Origin: Corbicula japonica
Lineage: Eukaryota; Mollusca; Bivalvia; Venerida; Cyrenidae
NCBI GenBank assembly: GCA_038501625.1
Contig: JAZAYU010000001.1
Span: forward strand, 6,651,457-6,715,456
DNA: 64,000 nucleotides
Direction of reading: 5' to 3'
A program made the translations under genes and the position numbers. The notes under the pieces were generated by a model. It had not been told where the DNA came from. It did no database searches and was given only the letters and a program-made list of their open reading frames with translations. Of this stretch, positions 11,776-23,439 are shown in pieces; the first letter of the stretch is position 1; every line of letters starts with the position of its first letter.

Positions 11776-13233
11776 ATCATCTTAAAACATATACTGACTA
11801 ATTGCACTCTGTAAGAATCTTAAAGCATAGCTCATATGATCTTTGGTAGAGACTGTAAATAAATCTAAATACATATAATGACTGCCATAATATAATAATT
11901 ATTACTCCACATAATCATGATATTGACCATTAATATTACTATTTATCACAAAAACTACGAACACCTAAATCTTGGACAAAAGGAAAAGCATAATTCAAGT
12001 AACTTCTGGGGAAAAAATAGATAAAAAAAGGTTCCTGAAACAAAAGATTATAATTAATAGATTATTCAACTTTTAAAATTCTGGAGATTATGTGCAGCTA
12101 GTGCAGCTTCCTTCCAATTAAGCATCTGATTACATTAAAATCATGAAATGTAATCTTTTAACGATTTTTTCCCAGCTATTTATTCAATTAATTAAAAAAT
12201 GTAGCAGTTATAATTAAGATTCCCTCACCATGATTTATCCTCATCCCTTTAATATTCTCATCTTCAAAGGGAACACGAAGAACATAATGAAGATTCTCAA
12301 TTTGTCACATGTAAATTACTAATTTAAAGAAAATCCTTCAACTATCAGTACAATCCATACTGAGCATTTATCTATAATTTCTATCATTTTTTCCTTCATT
12401 ACTAACTGCTACATATTAATTAGACCAAGTCTACTTCTGTAATTGAAAATTATACGATCATTTTTTTTTCTAAAGTCATTTTTAGTAACTATGTCTTTCA
12501 TTACTATACAATCGAATAAATCATTTTTTGTCAAAACCAACAAAACAAAATTGTTTGTTTATCAATTCTGTGATCTACTAAATACTTTTCATAATATTTT
12601 GATAGCCAATAATTAAAAATTACATTTACATAATTTGATTTCAAGAAAAATAAAATTAAACTGAAGGTGATTAGTAACAGATATCAAAACTAGATTATAC
12701 TTTAACAAAAAGACACAATGTCTGCTAGGAAAACTGGTAGTTATTTTACAATTTTACTGCATTAATCATTAGCTGATACTTGATAAAACCATGTATTAAA
12801 GAGGAATGAAACTAAAACCAATTACAACATAAAGGCAAGACCAAAGTCCAGAAAGCACAAGATTGTTTTAAACCAAATAATTTAAAGCAATTCAGTTTCA
12901 CAATAATTATTCCAACAAAAAGCTCATCATGATTTCTAATTTTTAAACTTAACTTAAAAAAACCTATGCTCTCTCTTTAAAAAACTTTTGCCCACTCTTT
13001 CTATTATTTTTACAGAGTGTTTCTTTTTTGCATATTTTTTTCTGATTTTTCACTTTTCTTGCAAATTATTTGTAATGTTCATTAAATTGTTTGCATTAAT
13101 TGGCTGAATTACACAAATTTCATTATACATCTTTGCATATTTCTTCCCTTTTATCAGTAGGCCTTAAAAAATCATGCCTCTTAGGTTTGAATTCTTTTCT
13201 GGGGATATTGTTCCAAGTTCTTTTTATGTTTCT
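11776..13233. other. Unassigned, very AT-rich DNA
   Basis: Homopolymer-prone AT-rich sequence with no gene or repeat that I can define. Confidence 0.5.
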
Positions 13234-13237
13234 TTAA

Positions 13238-13411
13238 CCCTTTCCTCCATAAATACGCATTTTTACACATCCATGCCATCTGATCAGGATCTGCACTGGT
13301 TGCATTTTGGTCAGAAATAACCAAATGAATAAAAAAGTGAACGGATGTGCCGGCTGATCTGGATCTAAACTGTTCGCCTACGCAATAAATGTGTACCTAT
13401 GGAGGAAAGGG
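13238..13411. mobile_element. Family A MITE (intact ends, TTAA flanks, left half shortened)
   Basis: The element begins CCCTTTCCTCCATAAATACG and ends CTATGGAGGAAAGGG, perfectly inverted over the outer bases. It is flanked by TTAA at 13234-13237 and at 13412-13415. TTAA target duplication with CCC...GGG ends is the hallmark of piggyBac-type cut-and-paste insertion. The left GATCCAGATCAG word is missing, so the left arm has lost part of its length. Noncoding. Confidence 0.8.
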
Positions 13412-13424
13412 TTAACACTGGTAT

Positions 13425-13735
13425 AACTCTTTACTCCATATATATACAATGTATGCATTTTACCACATTTGTAACCAGCGGAGATCCAAATTAACTGGCA
13501 CATCCATGCTGTCTGATCAGAATCTGCACTGTTCGCTTTTTGGTCTAAAATAACCTTATAGCCTAGGCGCTGTCGCCGTGACAGTGTGGGTTCGCTCCCA
13601 GCTAGAGGCACTATCATTATACCGGTAAATCTAAATGCCAACAGTGCAGATCCTGATCAGACAGCCCAGTTGTGCCATCTGATCTGGATCTACACTGTTA
13701 TCCCACGGCATAAAGGTGTATAATTATATAGAGGA
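13425..13735. mobile_element. Family A MITE interrupted by a SINE-like insert
   Basis: The left end TAACTCTTTACTCC and right half GTGCAGATCCTGATCAGACA with CATCTGATCTGGATCTACAC identify family A. The arms are separated at about 13556-13620 by an unrelated GC-rich segment annotated separately. The right terminus (GAGGAAAAGTTTA) is decayed. Confidence 0.65.
13556..13620 (+). mobile_element. tRNA-derived SINE fragment inserted in a MITE
   Basis: GCCTAGGCGCTGTCGCCGTG followed by ACAGTGTGGGTTCGCTCCCA has the layout of the anticodon-arm and T-arm part of a tRNA-derived SINE head. GGGTTCGCTCC matches a B box. The first half of the head, with most of the A box, is missing, so it is unlikely to be transcribed from its own promoter. 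Confidence 0.4.
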
Positions 13736-13740
13736 AAAGT

Positions 13741-14789
13741 TTAGTGCATTTCTCAGGGAGTCTTTAGGGAAAAATAATTATGACATTTGGATAAAATCAA
13801 AATAAAAGAATGTTTACCTGAAATCTAATTAAATAATTTCTATTTACCAAGGTTAATATGTTAATAAGACTTGTTATTCAACTGAATAACATATCCATCC
13901 AGGTAGAAAAAATTAAGAAAATGTTATCAATTGAGAAAATTTCATTTCTAATGTCAATATTATTTCTCAATGACAAATTGCACTTGAAATGAAAGTCAAT
14001 TAATTTGTCAAATTTAAGAAATTACCCTTGAAATTATTTTTCACTGAATAGGTGATTTTGGTAGCCTTGCATTTGGCTTTGTATAATTGTTGACTTTTGA
14101 ATTTTGAATATCTGATACACTCTTTTGTTAGCAAACCATTCTACCTGGTACGTATACCCAGACCGAAACTTTTTAATTATATCATTATTCTTTCATTTAA
14201 AAAATATGAATAAATTAATTTTACAATCAATAGCATATTCAATAACTTATGATGTGACTGGACTCTGAAATCCGATGTTATCTTCAGGGTGCGTTAATCG
14301 CTCTTTTTCCGTTGTCATAAAACAGCTTAGATAATCAAGTCTATAATCTGTGCTTATAATTAATGAAACTGATGTTACAATATTGTGAATCCAACTTGAA
14401 TATTTCGAGCTACATTAATTTCTCTTTAGATTTTTAACTTTGGGATCTATTATTTAATCTCTCTATGACTTGAAAACTGACCAAACAGTACACACAACAA
14501 AGCCTCATCTAGCACCCAGTGCGCCTAGAAAATTCGAGAAAGGGTGGGGGGGTTGGTTAAGAGGGAACTAACATAAAGCCTATGAAATAATTAAGAAGCA
14601 AGAAAAACATTGTACCGTCCAGATGTCACAGTTTTTATAAATCAATTCTGGAACTGATAGATTTTAAATTAAAGGTAGTGATGTGTTCATTAATTGCCTT
14701 CACTAGACTAAGTGTTAAGCCATTTTCAAACTGCAGTCAGCAATACTATTAACCATTAACATGTATTATATATGGAATAAAGCTTTTAT
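13741..14789. other. Unassigned AT-rich DNA
   Basis: No gene or repeat seen apart from a short G-rich patch (GGGTGGGGGGGTTGG near 14544). The patch is isolated. Confidence 0.5.
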
Positions 14790-14870
14790 CCCAAAGGCAA
14801 ACAGTTTAGATCCAGATCAGCCAGCACATCTGTGCAATCTGATCAGGATCTACCATGTGCACTTTTTTTA
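14790..14870. mobile_element. Family A MITE fragment (left half)
   Basis: GGCAAACAGTTTAGATCCAG, ATCAGCCAGCACATCTGTGC and AATCTGATCAGGATCTACCA are the family A left half. No right half follows before the foldback element at 14944. Confidence 0.65.
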
Positions 14871-14943
14871 TCCGAAACAGGACTTGTCTCAGGGAAAATG
14901 TATCTTTGGGAAGATGAAATCAGTGCAACTTGTTTTCCAGTGC

Positions 14944-15083
14944 CCAAGGTTATAAAACTGAGCATGGAAACCAGTTTGAAATCTCAAGCATCTGATTGGC
15001 TGAAATGGCGACTGGTCGCCATTTCAGCCAATCAGATGCTTGAGATTTCAGACTGGTTTCCAATCTCAGCTTTATAACCTTGG
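14944..15083. mobile_element. Foldback MITE, near-perfect 69-bp arms
   Basis: The left arm 14944-15012 (CCAAGGTTATAAAACTGAG ... CTGAAATGGCGAC) and right arm 15015-15083 are inverted complements around a 2-nt centre (15013-15014), with very few mismatches. Paired arms of this size imply a recent insertion or recent gene-conversion-like correction. Related, more diverged copies lie at 20365-20515 and 50377-50523, with the same terminal words (ATAAAAC on the left, TATGATCTTGGGC on the right). Noncoding; the source transposase is unknown. Confidence 0.85.
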
Positions 15084-15295
15084 ACACAGTCCTTGGAATG
15101 AGCAGATGACATTGCTTATTATGCGTTAGTAAAATTACCATTCTTTGATCAAAACATGCAAGAAAACTTTTAGTTTTAGTTATGAGAAAATACATTAACA
15201 AGTAAAATGTCAAAAATTATCACCAAAGACCCATTTTCATAAGACTTGCACCAAATAGTCTAATGAATCTGAAAGCAGCTATTGTAAATGCTGAA

Positions 15296-15384
15296 CATAC
15301 TGCAGGGATGTGCAGACTGATTTTGATCTTCACTGGTAAATGCTTGTAGGATTAAAGAGGTATCCATAAAGTAAAAGGGTTAAA
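15296..15384. mobile_element. Family A MITE fragment (right half)
   Basis: GGGATGTGCAGACTGATTTT, GATCTTCACTGGT and the terminal AAGTAAAAGGGTTAA fit the family A right half. The left half is absent. Confidence 0.55.
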
Positions 15385-16189
15385 ACAGCAACAAATACAT
15401 GAGATCATACCTTATCACATTATTCAGTATAAATGTGCTATGCCCTATAAAGCATTACAATTAATCTATTTTACTAAATATAGACCAAGCCATGATTTAT
15501 ACCAAAATCAGCTGCTGTCTATTCCCATGATGTTGTATTTTATTTTACAAAAAACATTATATCCAAATAAACTATCTCAAAAAACAAACATCATGAATAA
15601 TTCATCAGAAAACAAATTTCTTTGAAAAAAGGTTTCCTTCACTAATGACCACTTGAAAATGGTATGCACTGCCAACAAAAGAATGAAGATATACCCACAA
15701 ATGCTCAAGTGCTTCCAAATGGCAACACACTTCTTCACATATCATTTATTTCAAAGAAGTGTTGTTGGAAAAGTCAGCCAGAATCTTTGTTGCTGGTGCC
15801 AGTTCCACAATTGCATTTAACTTCAGCACTAGAGTAATTACGTGAACTGGAAAGCACTCATATTTAAGAGATTTTGCTAAGTTTCTTAAGAACTATTCCC
15901 AAGTGCAACAAGATTATTGAAATTCTTGTTTCTTAGTACTTCTTGAATCATAAATACAGCATAGCGCTGCAAGAAAGTTATATAACAGGGAAGTGTTAAC
16001 AGGAAAGCTTGAGAGAAATAGACTCCCTAATGTCCTGATCTTCTCCCTCTGCTGTGTCAAGGGAGAAGTTTTACCTCCCTACATATTCCATACAGAAAGT
16101 TATATTCCTAGTTGGCATTTCCCTTAAACTGGAAAAACTTCTCCCTGTTCTGAAAACCTAAGCCAATCCCTGTATATTCTATGTTGTTT
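15385..16189. other. Unassigned, complex in part
   Basis: 15640-16090 is free of repeats and has mixed composition. It includes an inverted pair ACACTTCTT/AAGAAGTGT around 15727-15762. No open frame of note (a 61-codon frame at 15440-15625 is AT-driven). It is a possible conserved noncoding stretch. Confidence 0.35.
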
Positions 16190-16720
16190 TTTTTTTATTA
16201 TTAAAGAAACCATGACAACATAACATTGTGTTCCACACCATAAAAAAATGTGTGCTATGCCATTAATAAATGTTGGCCATGCCATGATGAAATGGTGTTC
16301 TGGCCTTGAAAATACATATTGGGCCATAAAATGTGTGCTTATAATGCCATGATGGTAGTGTGTGCTGAGCCATGAATAAATGTCTTTGTCATATTAAAAA
16401 ATGTGTGCTGTACCTCAACAAATGTGTATCAAGCCATGAAAAAATATGAGGCTTGAGATGAAAAAATGTTTACCTTGCCATGAGACTAATAATAAAATGT
16501 GTGCCTTGCCATGATAGAATGTGTGATGAACCATGACAAAATGTGTACCATGCCATGACAAAAGGTGAGCTGTGTGATAATAAAATTTGTTTCATGCCAT
16601 GATAAAAATGTAAGCAGCCAATCATCAAAAATTTGCTCTGCCACAATAAAACCATGCCATGATAAATGTGTGCCTTGCCACTAAAACTGTGTGTGCCATG
16701 CTATGATAAAATGTGAAGGA
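16190..16720. repeat. Degenerate tandem repeat, CCATGATAAAATGTGTGCC type
   Basis: A loose unit of about 25-40 bp built from GCCATGATAAAATGTGTG recurs some 15 times with many substitutions and length changes. The minus-strand frames here (61 and 67 codons) simply translate the repeat. It looks like an old minisatellite. Confidence 0.75.
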
Positions 16721-18639
16721 GAATTTTATCAAATCTCAAAGATTTTGTTTTCACTGCAATAAAATCGTGAGACTGATACTTTATGTATTAAATAAAGATG
16801 AAAGAAAAGCAAACGCTAAAACACTAAAAATGTGAAAAATATAACTGAAGACATGTTTTGTTGAGTAATTTACTTTTTGTGATGAATATAAATGTTGAAT
16901 ATATTATATTAGTATATCATTAACTTTGTTAAGAATTTATTTATTTATAATAAAAATGTTGTTTGGTGTATGTTCAAACATTATCAGTTATAACTTTGTT
17001 TTTTGTCTCAAACAGCCATCGCAGAAATATCTGTGATAGGGGATGTGAGGTGAGTAAGTGCAAAGAGATGCTGAAAGCTTAGTTAACTACATGAAGACCA
17101 TAAAAAAAACATGAGAACATTAATCGTTTGTTTTGCAAATTGCCCAGCTAACAAGATAAATTAGTAAGTGTTACAGGCCTGAGCCAGGCTATCAAGCTAA
17201 TTAGTCAAAATGAGAAGTACTAATTGGTTCTTAATTGGTGCTGGCATTGTTTCTTAGTTAACTTGCATCATGCCTTCTGTTTTACTGACTTTCCTTTGAT
17301 AATTGGTCAATTTGGACATGTCCATATGTCAAAGCAAATTATTATATATTTACACTCTTAATACATATGGGATCCATTTCATGCATACATAAACAACAAT
17401 GTCCAGCAAAATCTACATTGCAAACACATTTTAGGAGAAAACTGATAAAGAAACTTTATTGCTCTAAGTTCTAAGCACAGAATTTGTCAACCAATGTATG
17501 GGCATCCACACAGGTCTTGGTCTACAGTTTTCACTCCAGTCAATAAATTCAATCATTAAATAACACCCTCTTACAAATGTCAGTCAACTACATGAATCCA
17601 GTGCTTAAAGTCAGTCTCAAAGATTCCATATGGAATTGACATTGTTCCTGTACACAAGTCAAAGATAAGGGAAGCAAATTACACCAAAACAAAACAAAGT
17701 CTTCAGCCATCAACATATCTCTATCCATGGAATCCTCTTTAATAGTGAACTTATTTAAAATACCAGTTCTAGAAAAAAAACACCATCTTACAAGTGTACA
17801 TTATTTTATAGATTTGTAGTAAAATATTGTCTAATCTCTTCCTGACAGCAATGCAATTCCAATTCCATCAGAAACATGTCCATTTTCATGATTAAGAACA
17901 AAACAGTAATCCCAAACTTGGCAACAAAGCCTCCTGTGTAGACTGTAGAGGTGACTTGACAGACAAACTTATTACATAACGGAAACATTATCTTTGTTTA
18001 CGACCTTACAAGGAAATTGTATAGATCAACAAATAAATTGTCCTGCAATTCTGTGCTATTTGCATGGTTTATCTCTATAAACTGTCCAGAGGTTGGCTTG
18101 CTTTGCTTGGTAATTGCTGTCTACAGGCCTTAAAAGAAAACGATTATTCAAACTGACCATACAAAGCCATTACTTAGACAGACTGGAGATTAGAGCCTTC
18201 CAAATAATTCTGTCAGTAATACTAAACAACAATGGCAGATGAAAAAAATATCAGAAAGGTAATTGTATAGTAGATATATTTAATCTGAAAACAAGGGAAA
18301 TTTCTAAACAAAACATGTAATTTGTTGCATACCTGATGGGTCTAGGTTGTTTTTGGATCGGACATGCCAGGGCAAAAGGTGATAATTATGGAAAATGGAA
18401 AAAAGCTGACTTCAAAATTGATCTTTGTCTCAAATTCTACTGACCAATCAGACTATAGCTCAGAGTCTCAAAGTTATGCTCTTGTTGTAGCCTAGAGAAC
18501 TTCTCAGTGTTATGCTCTTGTAGCCTTGAGAACTGTGGTAAATCAATTCCATAATTGGTCACCTGACTGCCAACAAGTCTTTGAGACCATCTGACTCAAC
18601 AGGCAGCACCACAAGTTAACCAAGAACTGTATTGCACTG
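16721..18639. other. Unassigned, with a homeobox-site-like cluster near 17.2 kb
   Basis: 17140-17310 contains several TAATT-core words close together (AATTAG at 17160, CTAATTAG near 17198, CTAATTGG near 17220, TTAATTGG near 17233, ATAATTGG near 17299) in otherwise complex sequence. TAATT is the core of many homeodomain sites, but the word is also common in AT-rich DNA. The rest shows no gene or repeat. Confidence 0.3.
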
Positions 18640-18727
18640 GTAGATCCAGATCAGATGACACAGATCTGCCAGCTGATGTGGATTTACATTGGTCACACAT
18701 GAGTTAAAATGGAGTAAAGAATTAATA
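18640..18727. mobile_element. Family A MITE fragment
   Basis: GGTAGATCCAGATCAGATGA, CCAGCTGATGTGGATTTACA and a final GGAGTAAAGAATTAA are family A words with the middle deleted. Confidence 0.6.
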
Positions 18728-18807
18728 AATTAGAACCAACCTTTCTATCAATTATGTCACTCCATTCATCATTCATTGCAAAAACTCATTTGAATTACAT
18801 TTATTAA

Positions 18808-19035
18808 CCCTTTCCTCCATATAATTATATGCCTTTTTACATGTGTGCTACCACTGTAGATCCAGATCAGCTGGCACATCCATTCCGTCTGTTCAGGATC
18901 TGCACAGTTGGCTTTTTGATCAGAAATCATATAAAAGCAAGAGTGCAGATCCTGATCAGACAACATGGATGTGCCAGTTGATCTGGATCTACACTGTTCA
19001 CCAATAAGGGGTATAAAATTATTTGGAGGAAAGGG
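18808..19035. mobile_element. Family A MITE, best full-length copy in the window
   Basis: The element starts CCCTTTCCTCCATATAATTA and ends ATTTGGAGGAAAGGG, flanked by TTAA at 18804-18807 and 19036-19039. The left half carries GTAGATCCAGATCAGCTGGC and TCAGGATCTGCACAGTTGG. The right half carries their inverted counterparts GAGTGCAGATCCTGATCAGA and CCAGTTGATCTGGATCTACA, so the element can fold on itself. Length is 228 bp with no coding capacity. TTAA flanks with CCC...GGG ends imply mobilisation by a piggyBac-type transposase (inference). Confidence 0.85.
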
Positions 19036-19044
19036 TTAACTGAA

Positions 19045-19165
19045 GAGCTAAAACTGTTCACTCTGAATAGACTGCAGATGTGCATGCTGATCTGGGTCTA
19101 CACTTAGCACTTTGAAGAACTATCGATGGGACGTATAATTACCTTTTCTTCCTAATGGAGCTGGA
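19045..19165. mobile_element. Family A MITE fragment
   Basis: CAGATGTGCATGCTGATCTG followed by GGTCTACACTTAGC resembles the family A right half, directly beside the intact copy. The ends are lost. Confidence 0.4.
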
Positions 19166-19387
19166 TAAAGAGCAAATCTCTGCTTACCAATACAAGCATG
19201 CAACCTGCAAATATATAGAAAATAAAGAATACTCATTAGCTGCTAACTGATTGTAAGTTCAAAAGTCAATATTGAAAGCAAATATTCCTCTTGAATGAAT
19301 ATCTGAAACTGCATGTTAACAAGCCAAAATTGCTGGCAACAAAAGAATGGTAAAAATGGTAACAGATTTTGTTGTTTTTATGCTTCT

Positions 19388-19585
19388 TTCTTTACTCTTT
19401 CAGATATTAATATAATCCAACTAGGGTAGATCCACATCAACAGACACATTAATCAGAAATGGCCAAATGAATCTAAAAGCGAACAGTATAGATCTTTATC
19501 AGATGGCACAGATGTGCCTGCTGATCTGGATCTACACTATTCATCCAAGCCATGAAGGCATACATATGGAGCATAATTTCATTAA
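19388..19585. mobile_element. Family A MITE (degenerate)
   Basis: CTTTACTCTTTCAG (left end), GTAGATCCACATCAACAGAC, AACAGTATAGATCTTTATCA and CCTGCTGATCTGGATCTACA occur in family A order. The right end (GGAGCATAATTTCATT) is eroded. Confidence 0.65.
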
Positions 19586-20364
19586 ACAAATGATATTTGA
19601 TAAGTTTTTTGTGACATCATTATAGATCATAAAAGACTTTTAATTAATGCTTGGAAATCAAACCCCTACATGTCCTTGATAAGCAATTAAAGCTCATACC
19701 AGCTGTAACTAAAGCTCATACCTGCTGTGTATAACAATTAGCCACCGATCATTCACAATATATTTATTAGTAAAGCTTTCAAAATATTATGGAATCATAA
19801 TATTTTACATGGTCTTAATTTGCTGTTTATTTCAAACTATGTAAAAGTGCAAATTTACCCACTTATTTGTCTTACAACTAGAATTTGCACAATTTTTACC
19901 TGCACAAAACTTCTGCTTGAAAATCCATCCTTGTAAAATATTGACTTTACCAAGGCTGTACCAACAACTTAAATAACAGCTTTATATCGCAGAATATTTC
20001 TATTTGTAATTAGTAGGAAAAAAGTTCGATCAATTTGGTAAACAAGTATTGAGCATCATTGTATTTTACCCATTACCAGTACAACAACACTCATAACATT
20101 TTTTTTTCAATTAATCAGTATACTTATCAAACAATTACTCACATTTCATTACAATATCCTATCAATGATAAAATTGTGGTGCCGTAAAATTCTGATCCAT
20201 TTAATCAATGTATCTCATCATATTTTCAATAAAGGGCAATCCAATTTGAGATAATAACAAATGTATTAACAGACAGAAAATGTGTTCAATTAATTTCGTG
20301 CACAGATAGAACTGTTACTTGGTAGTTTCACAAAAAGGAAGACACATGCAACAAAGTATGGAAC
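19586..20364. other. Unassigned AT-rich DNA
   Basis: Contains a short direct repeat, AAAGCTCATACC(A/T)GCTGT (19690 and 19714). Otherwise no gene or repeat seen. Confidence 0.5.
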
Positions 20365-20515
20365 AGGCTCCAAAATCATAAAACTAAAACTGGAGTCAAG
20401 TCTCAAATCTCAAGTTTCTGACTGGCTGAAATGGAGACTCATCTCTATTAAAGCCAATGAGATATTTGAGATTTGAGACTGGTCTCCAATCTCATTTGTA
20501 TGATCTTGGGCACAG
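20365..20515. mobile_element. Foldback MITE, diverged copy
   Basis: CAAAATCATAAAACT on the left and TGTATGATCTTGGGCACAG on the right are inverted ends. AAGTCTCAAATCTCAAGTTT and ATTTGAGATTTGAGACTGGT are the inner arms. It matches the element at 14944-15083 in layout but is much more diverged between arms. Confidence 0.75.
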
Positions 20516-21584
20516 AATGCTTAAATATCAAGGCTCTTATAGAATACGTTGTAGAACTTCTTGACAACAAAGAAGTAACAGTAATGCAATAAGACTGTGA
20601 CCAAGGTGCTCAAGTGAAAAATGAAAAATAATAATCAGCACAATAATGCTTTAAAAGATGTCACTGAATATAATGCAGCTGAAAGGGAACAACAAAATCT
20701 GTTTGGAAAAATTGCCAAAAACAGATTGATAAAATGTTGCAAAGAAAAAGAATTAGCATCAGTATCTGAACTTCATGTCAGCTATTAGAAAGCATTAGTA
20801 GCGGTATCTGTCATCAACGATATCAGCTTATGCATTTGCAGCAGAATATAGTTTTCAAAATTCCAGTTTTATAGGGGTAGAAATATTTGTCTTTTCGTCT
20901 AATAATTATTAATGTTTTACTACAAATAATTAATGAAAAATACCCTTAAATATTTCTTTCTGTTTTATTAGAAACCATGAAAAAGAAGGATACAAGATTT
21001 AATTCTGATTAATTGTAAAAAATACTTGAATAAACTTGAATTCAATTTTAGAAGAAAAAAAACAAAAACAATACAGCAAGATTTTTCTTTACAATTACAT
21101 CTTTAGCATTATTTTTTTTATTAAAACATACCAATTTTTTTTAAAAAACAATCCAAATTTTCTCTTCACTTTTGCTTAAAGAAATAATCCATTGACAAAG
21201 CTCAATACATAAGGCAAAATTACAGATGCAAACAATACGTCTATAGTGACACTCTGATAACACAAAACAATTTTACTCTATTACTACTAGAGAATTTTAC
21301 TATAGAAGGCCAGGACTCACTGATGCAGGCGAGTTACCACCAGTTAACACGCTAGCCAATTCAGTGACAGCAGCCTCCTAGGATTTAACAGGTAGCTGTT
21401 ATTAATACTGTAAATAGCGAATCATTACAAACTTACCTATTTGAAATACTACAGTTCAATAATTACATGGTACAGCTATAAAATTGACTGACAGATATTG
21501 GTTTCCACTTTTCCCAGCTAATAACATAGATGAAAATAATTATATACTTACTAAAATCACAATTAAGAAAACACAAGAAAATCT
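20516..21584. other. Unassigned AT-rich DNA
   Basis: No gene or repeat recognised. The 74-codon minus-strand frame at 21463-21687 overlaps the left end of the next element and is not supported. Confidence 0.5.
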
Positions 21585-22860
21585 GTGAGCTCATGCTCAC
21601 TAGTGATACCCCCGCTGTGTGAAATATTACTTTCAAAATGTAATTTGCATTTTTCAATAAAGATGCCCTTTGGTTTATGTAATGCACCTATATAGTGATA
21701 AAGATACCCTTTAGATTGTGTAGTGCACCTTTATAGTAAAAAAATAAACTAAAAATAGTCTGTAAACAGAAAGTAGATGAGCAAGGAGCATAAAATTGCT
21801 TAACACCATAAAGGACTTTAGGAAAAAGCAATATGCAAAACATCAAGCAGCTGCATGTTATAGTTGCTTAGAAAACTGTGAGGGAAATTCTGCATGTTTG
21901 TCATCTATTTGTAAAAAATCTAAATATTTGGTAAACAGGAAGTTGATGAGCAAGGAGCATAAAATTGCTTAACACCATAAAGGACTTTAGGAAAAAGCAA
22001 TATGCAAAACATCAAGCAGCTGCATGTTATAGTTGCTTAGAAAACTGTGAGGGAAATTCTGCATGTTTGTCATCTATTTGTAAAAAATCTAAATATTTGG
22101 TAAACAGGAAGTTGATGAGCAAGGAGCATAAAATTGCTTTACACCATATGGGACTATAGGATAAAGCAATATGCAAAACATCAGGCAGCTGCATGTTATG
22201 GTTGCTTAGAAAACTGCCACAGAAATTGTGCATGTTTGTCATCTATGTGTAAAAATCTAAGTATTCGGTAAACAGGAAGTAGGTGAGCAAGGCGCATAAA
22301 ATCGCTTTACACCATATGGGACTATAGGATAAAGCATTATGCAAAATATCAGGATGCTACATGTTGTAGTTGCTTAGAAAACTGTGACGGAAAATTAACA
22401 TGCCCTTTGGTTGATGTAATGCACCTTTCTAGTAACAAAACCAAAAATATTCAGCAAACAGGAAGTAGATGAGCAAGGAGCATGAAATTGCTTTACACCA
22501 TATGGGACTATAGGATAAAGCAACATGCAAAATATCAGGCTGCTGCATGTTATAGTTGCTTAGAAAACTGCGACGGAAAATTAACATGCCTTTTGGTCTA
22601 TGTAATGCACCTTTATAGTAATAAAATCTAAAAATATGCAGCAAACAGGAAGTAGATGAGCAAGGAGCATAAAATCGCTTTACACCATATGGGACTATAG
22701 GATGAAGCAACATGCAAAATATCAGGCTGCTGCATGTTAAAGTTGCTGAGAAAAGTGCGACGAAAATTTTGTAATGGACGGACTGAGGGACGCACGCACA
22801 CACGCACGCACGGACAAGGGTAAAACAGTATACCCCCCTCTTCTTCGAAGCGGGGGTATA
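21585..22860 (+). mobile_element. Pearl-like/Helitron-like element with six tandem monomers
   Basis: The left end is a small hairpin, GTGAGC-TCAT-GCTCAC (21585-21600), followed by TAGTGATACCCCCGC. The core contains tandem monomers whose GCAAGGAGCATAAAA word starts at 21781, 21950, 22119, 22287, 22473 and 22660, giving steps of 169, 169, 168, 186 and 187 bp. The core is followed by an ACGC/GCAC microsatellite (about 22788-22816). The right end is a hairpin, TATACCCCC...TTCGAAG...GGGGGTATA (22829-22860). Left end, tandem core, short microsatellite and hairpin right end match the published pearl elements of bivalves as I remember them; related Helitron-like elements share the layout. The first two monomers are almost identical, suggesting recent expansion. 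Open frames here translate the monomers and are not genes. It would need transposase supplied in trans. Confidence 0.75.
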
Positions 22861-22974
22861 AAAAGTGTAAAGTCAATCTCACCTTTCTTGATTTCTTGTT
22901 ATTTCATAATACATCTACTCGAGTTTTATATTTATATTTTAAGTAACCTAGAGAAAATCATAAAATTAATGCCT

Positions 22975-23190
22975 ATTGTGGTATCATTTTAATTTCAGGG
23001 GACAATTTTGATGCAGAAGAATTAAACAACATAATTTTTGCGGGGCATTTTTTTTTTTGACAGATGTTTTATTCTAATAAACATTAAGTATTGCATGGTT
23101 TAATTTCACTGCGGTCTGATTTAATGCATTTTCCCTAGCACAGTTATCTGTGAATATTAAACCTGTGTGAACATTAAACGATACCACAAT
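22975..23190. mobile_element. MITE, same terminal family as 2411-2621
   Basis: The left end ATTGTGGTATCATTTTAATT and the right end on the minus strand ATTGTGGTATCGTTTAATG are inverted repeats, sharing TGTGGTATC with the element at 2411. The CpG-rich interior of the first copy has largely decayed here. Noncoding. Confidence 0.7.
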
Positions 23191-23439
23191 CTATCTATAC
23201 TATAATTATAAGGAAACTAACATTCTCTTACATATCATGTAATACTTTAACACTGGTTTTTGGTCTCATTTTCTAAGTTACTGCAGTAATGTGCAATAAA
23301 TTGTAGTCACTGATAGCTCTTTAATCCAGTCACTGATAAGCTCTCGCAGGCACTACATCCACATTATTCAAAATTTTGTTCTTAAAAAAAAAAGAAAGAA
23401 AAGTGTATATCACTGTTTTAACTTAATTATTGAGAATAC

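Noticed and set aside
22429..22882. Minus frames of 84 and 124 codons
   Set aside because: They translate tandem monomers of the pearl-like element; the same peptide segments recur with each monomer.
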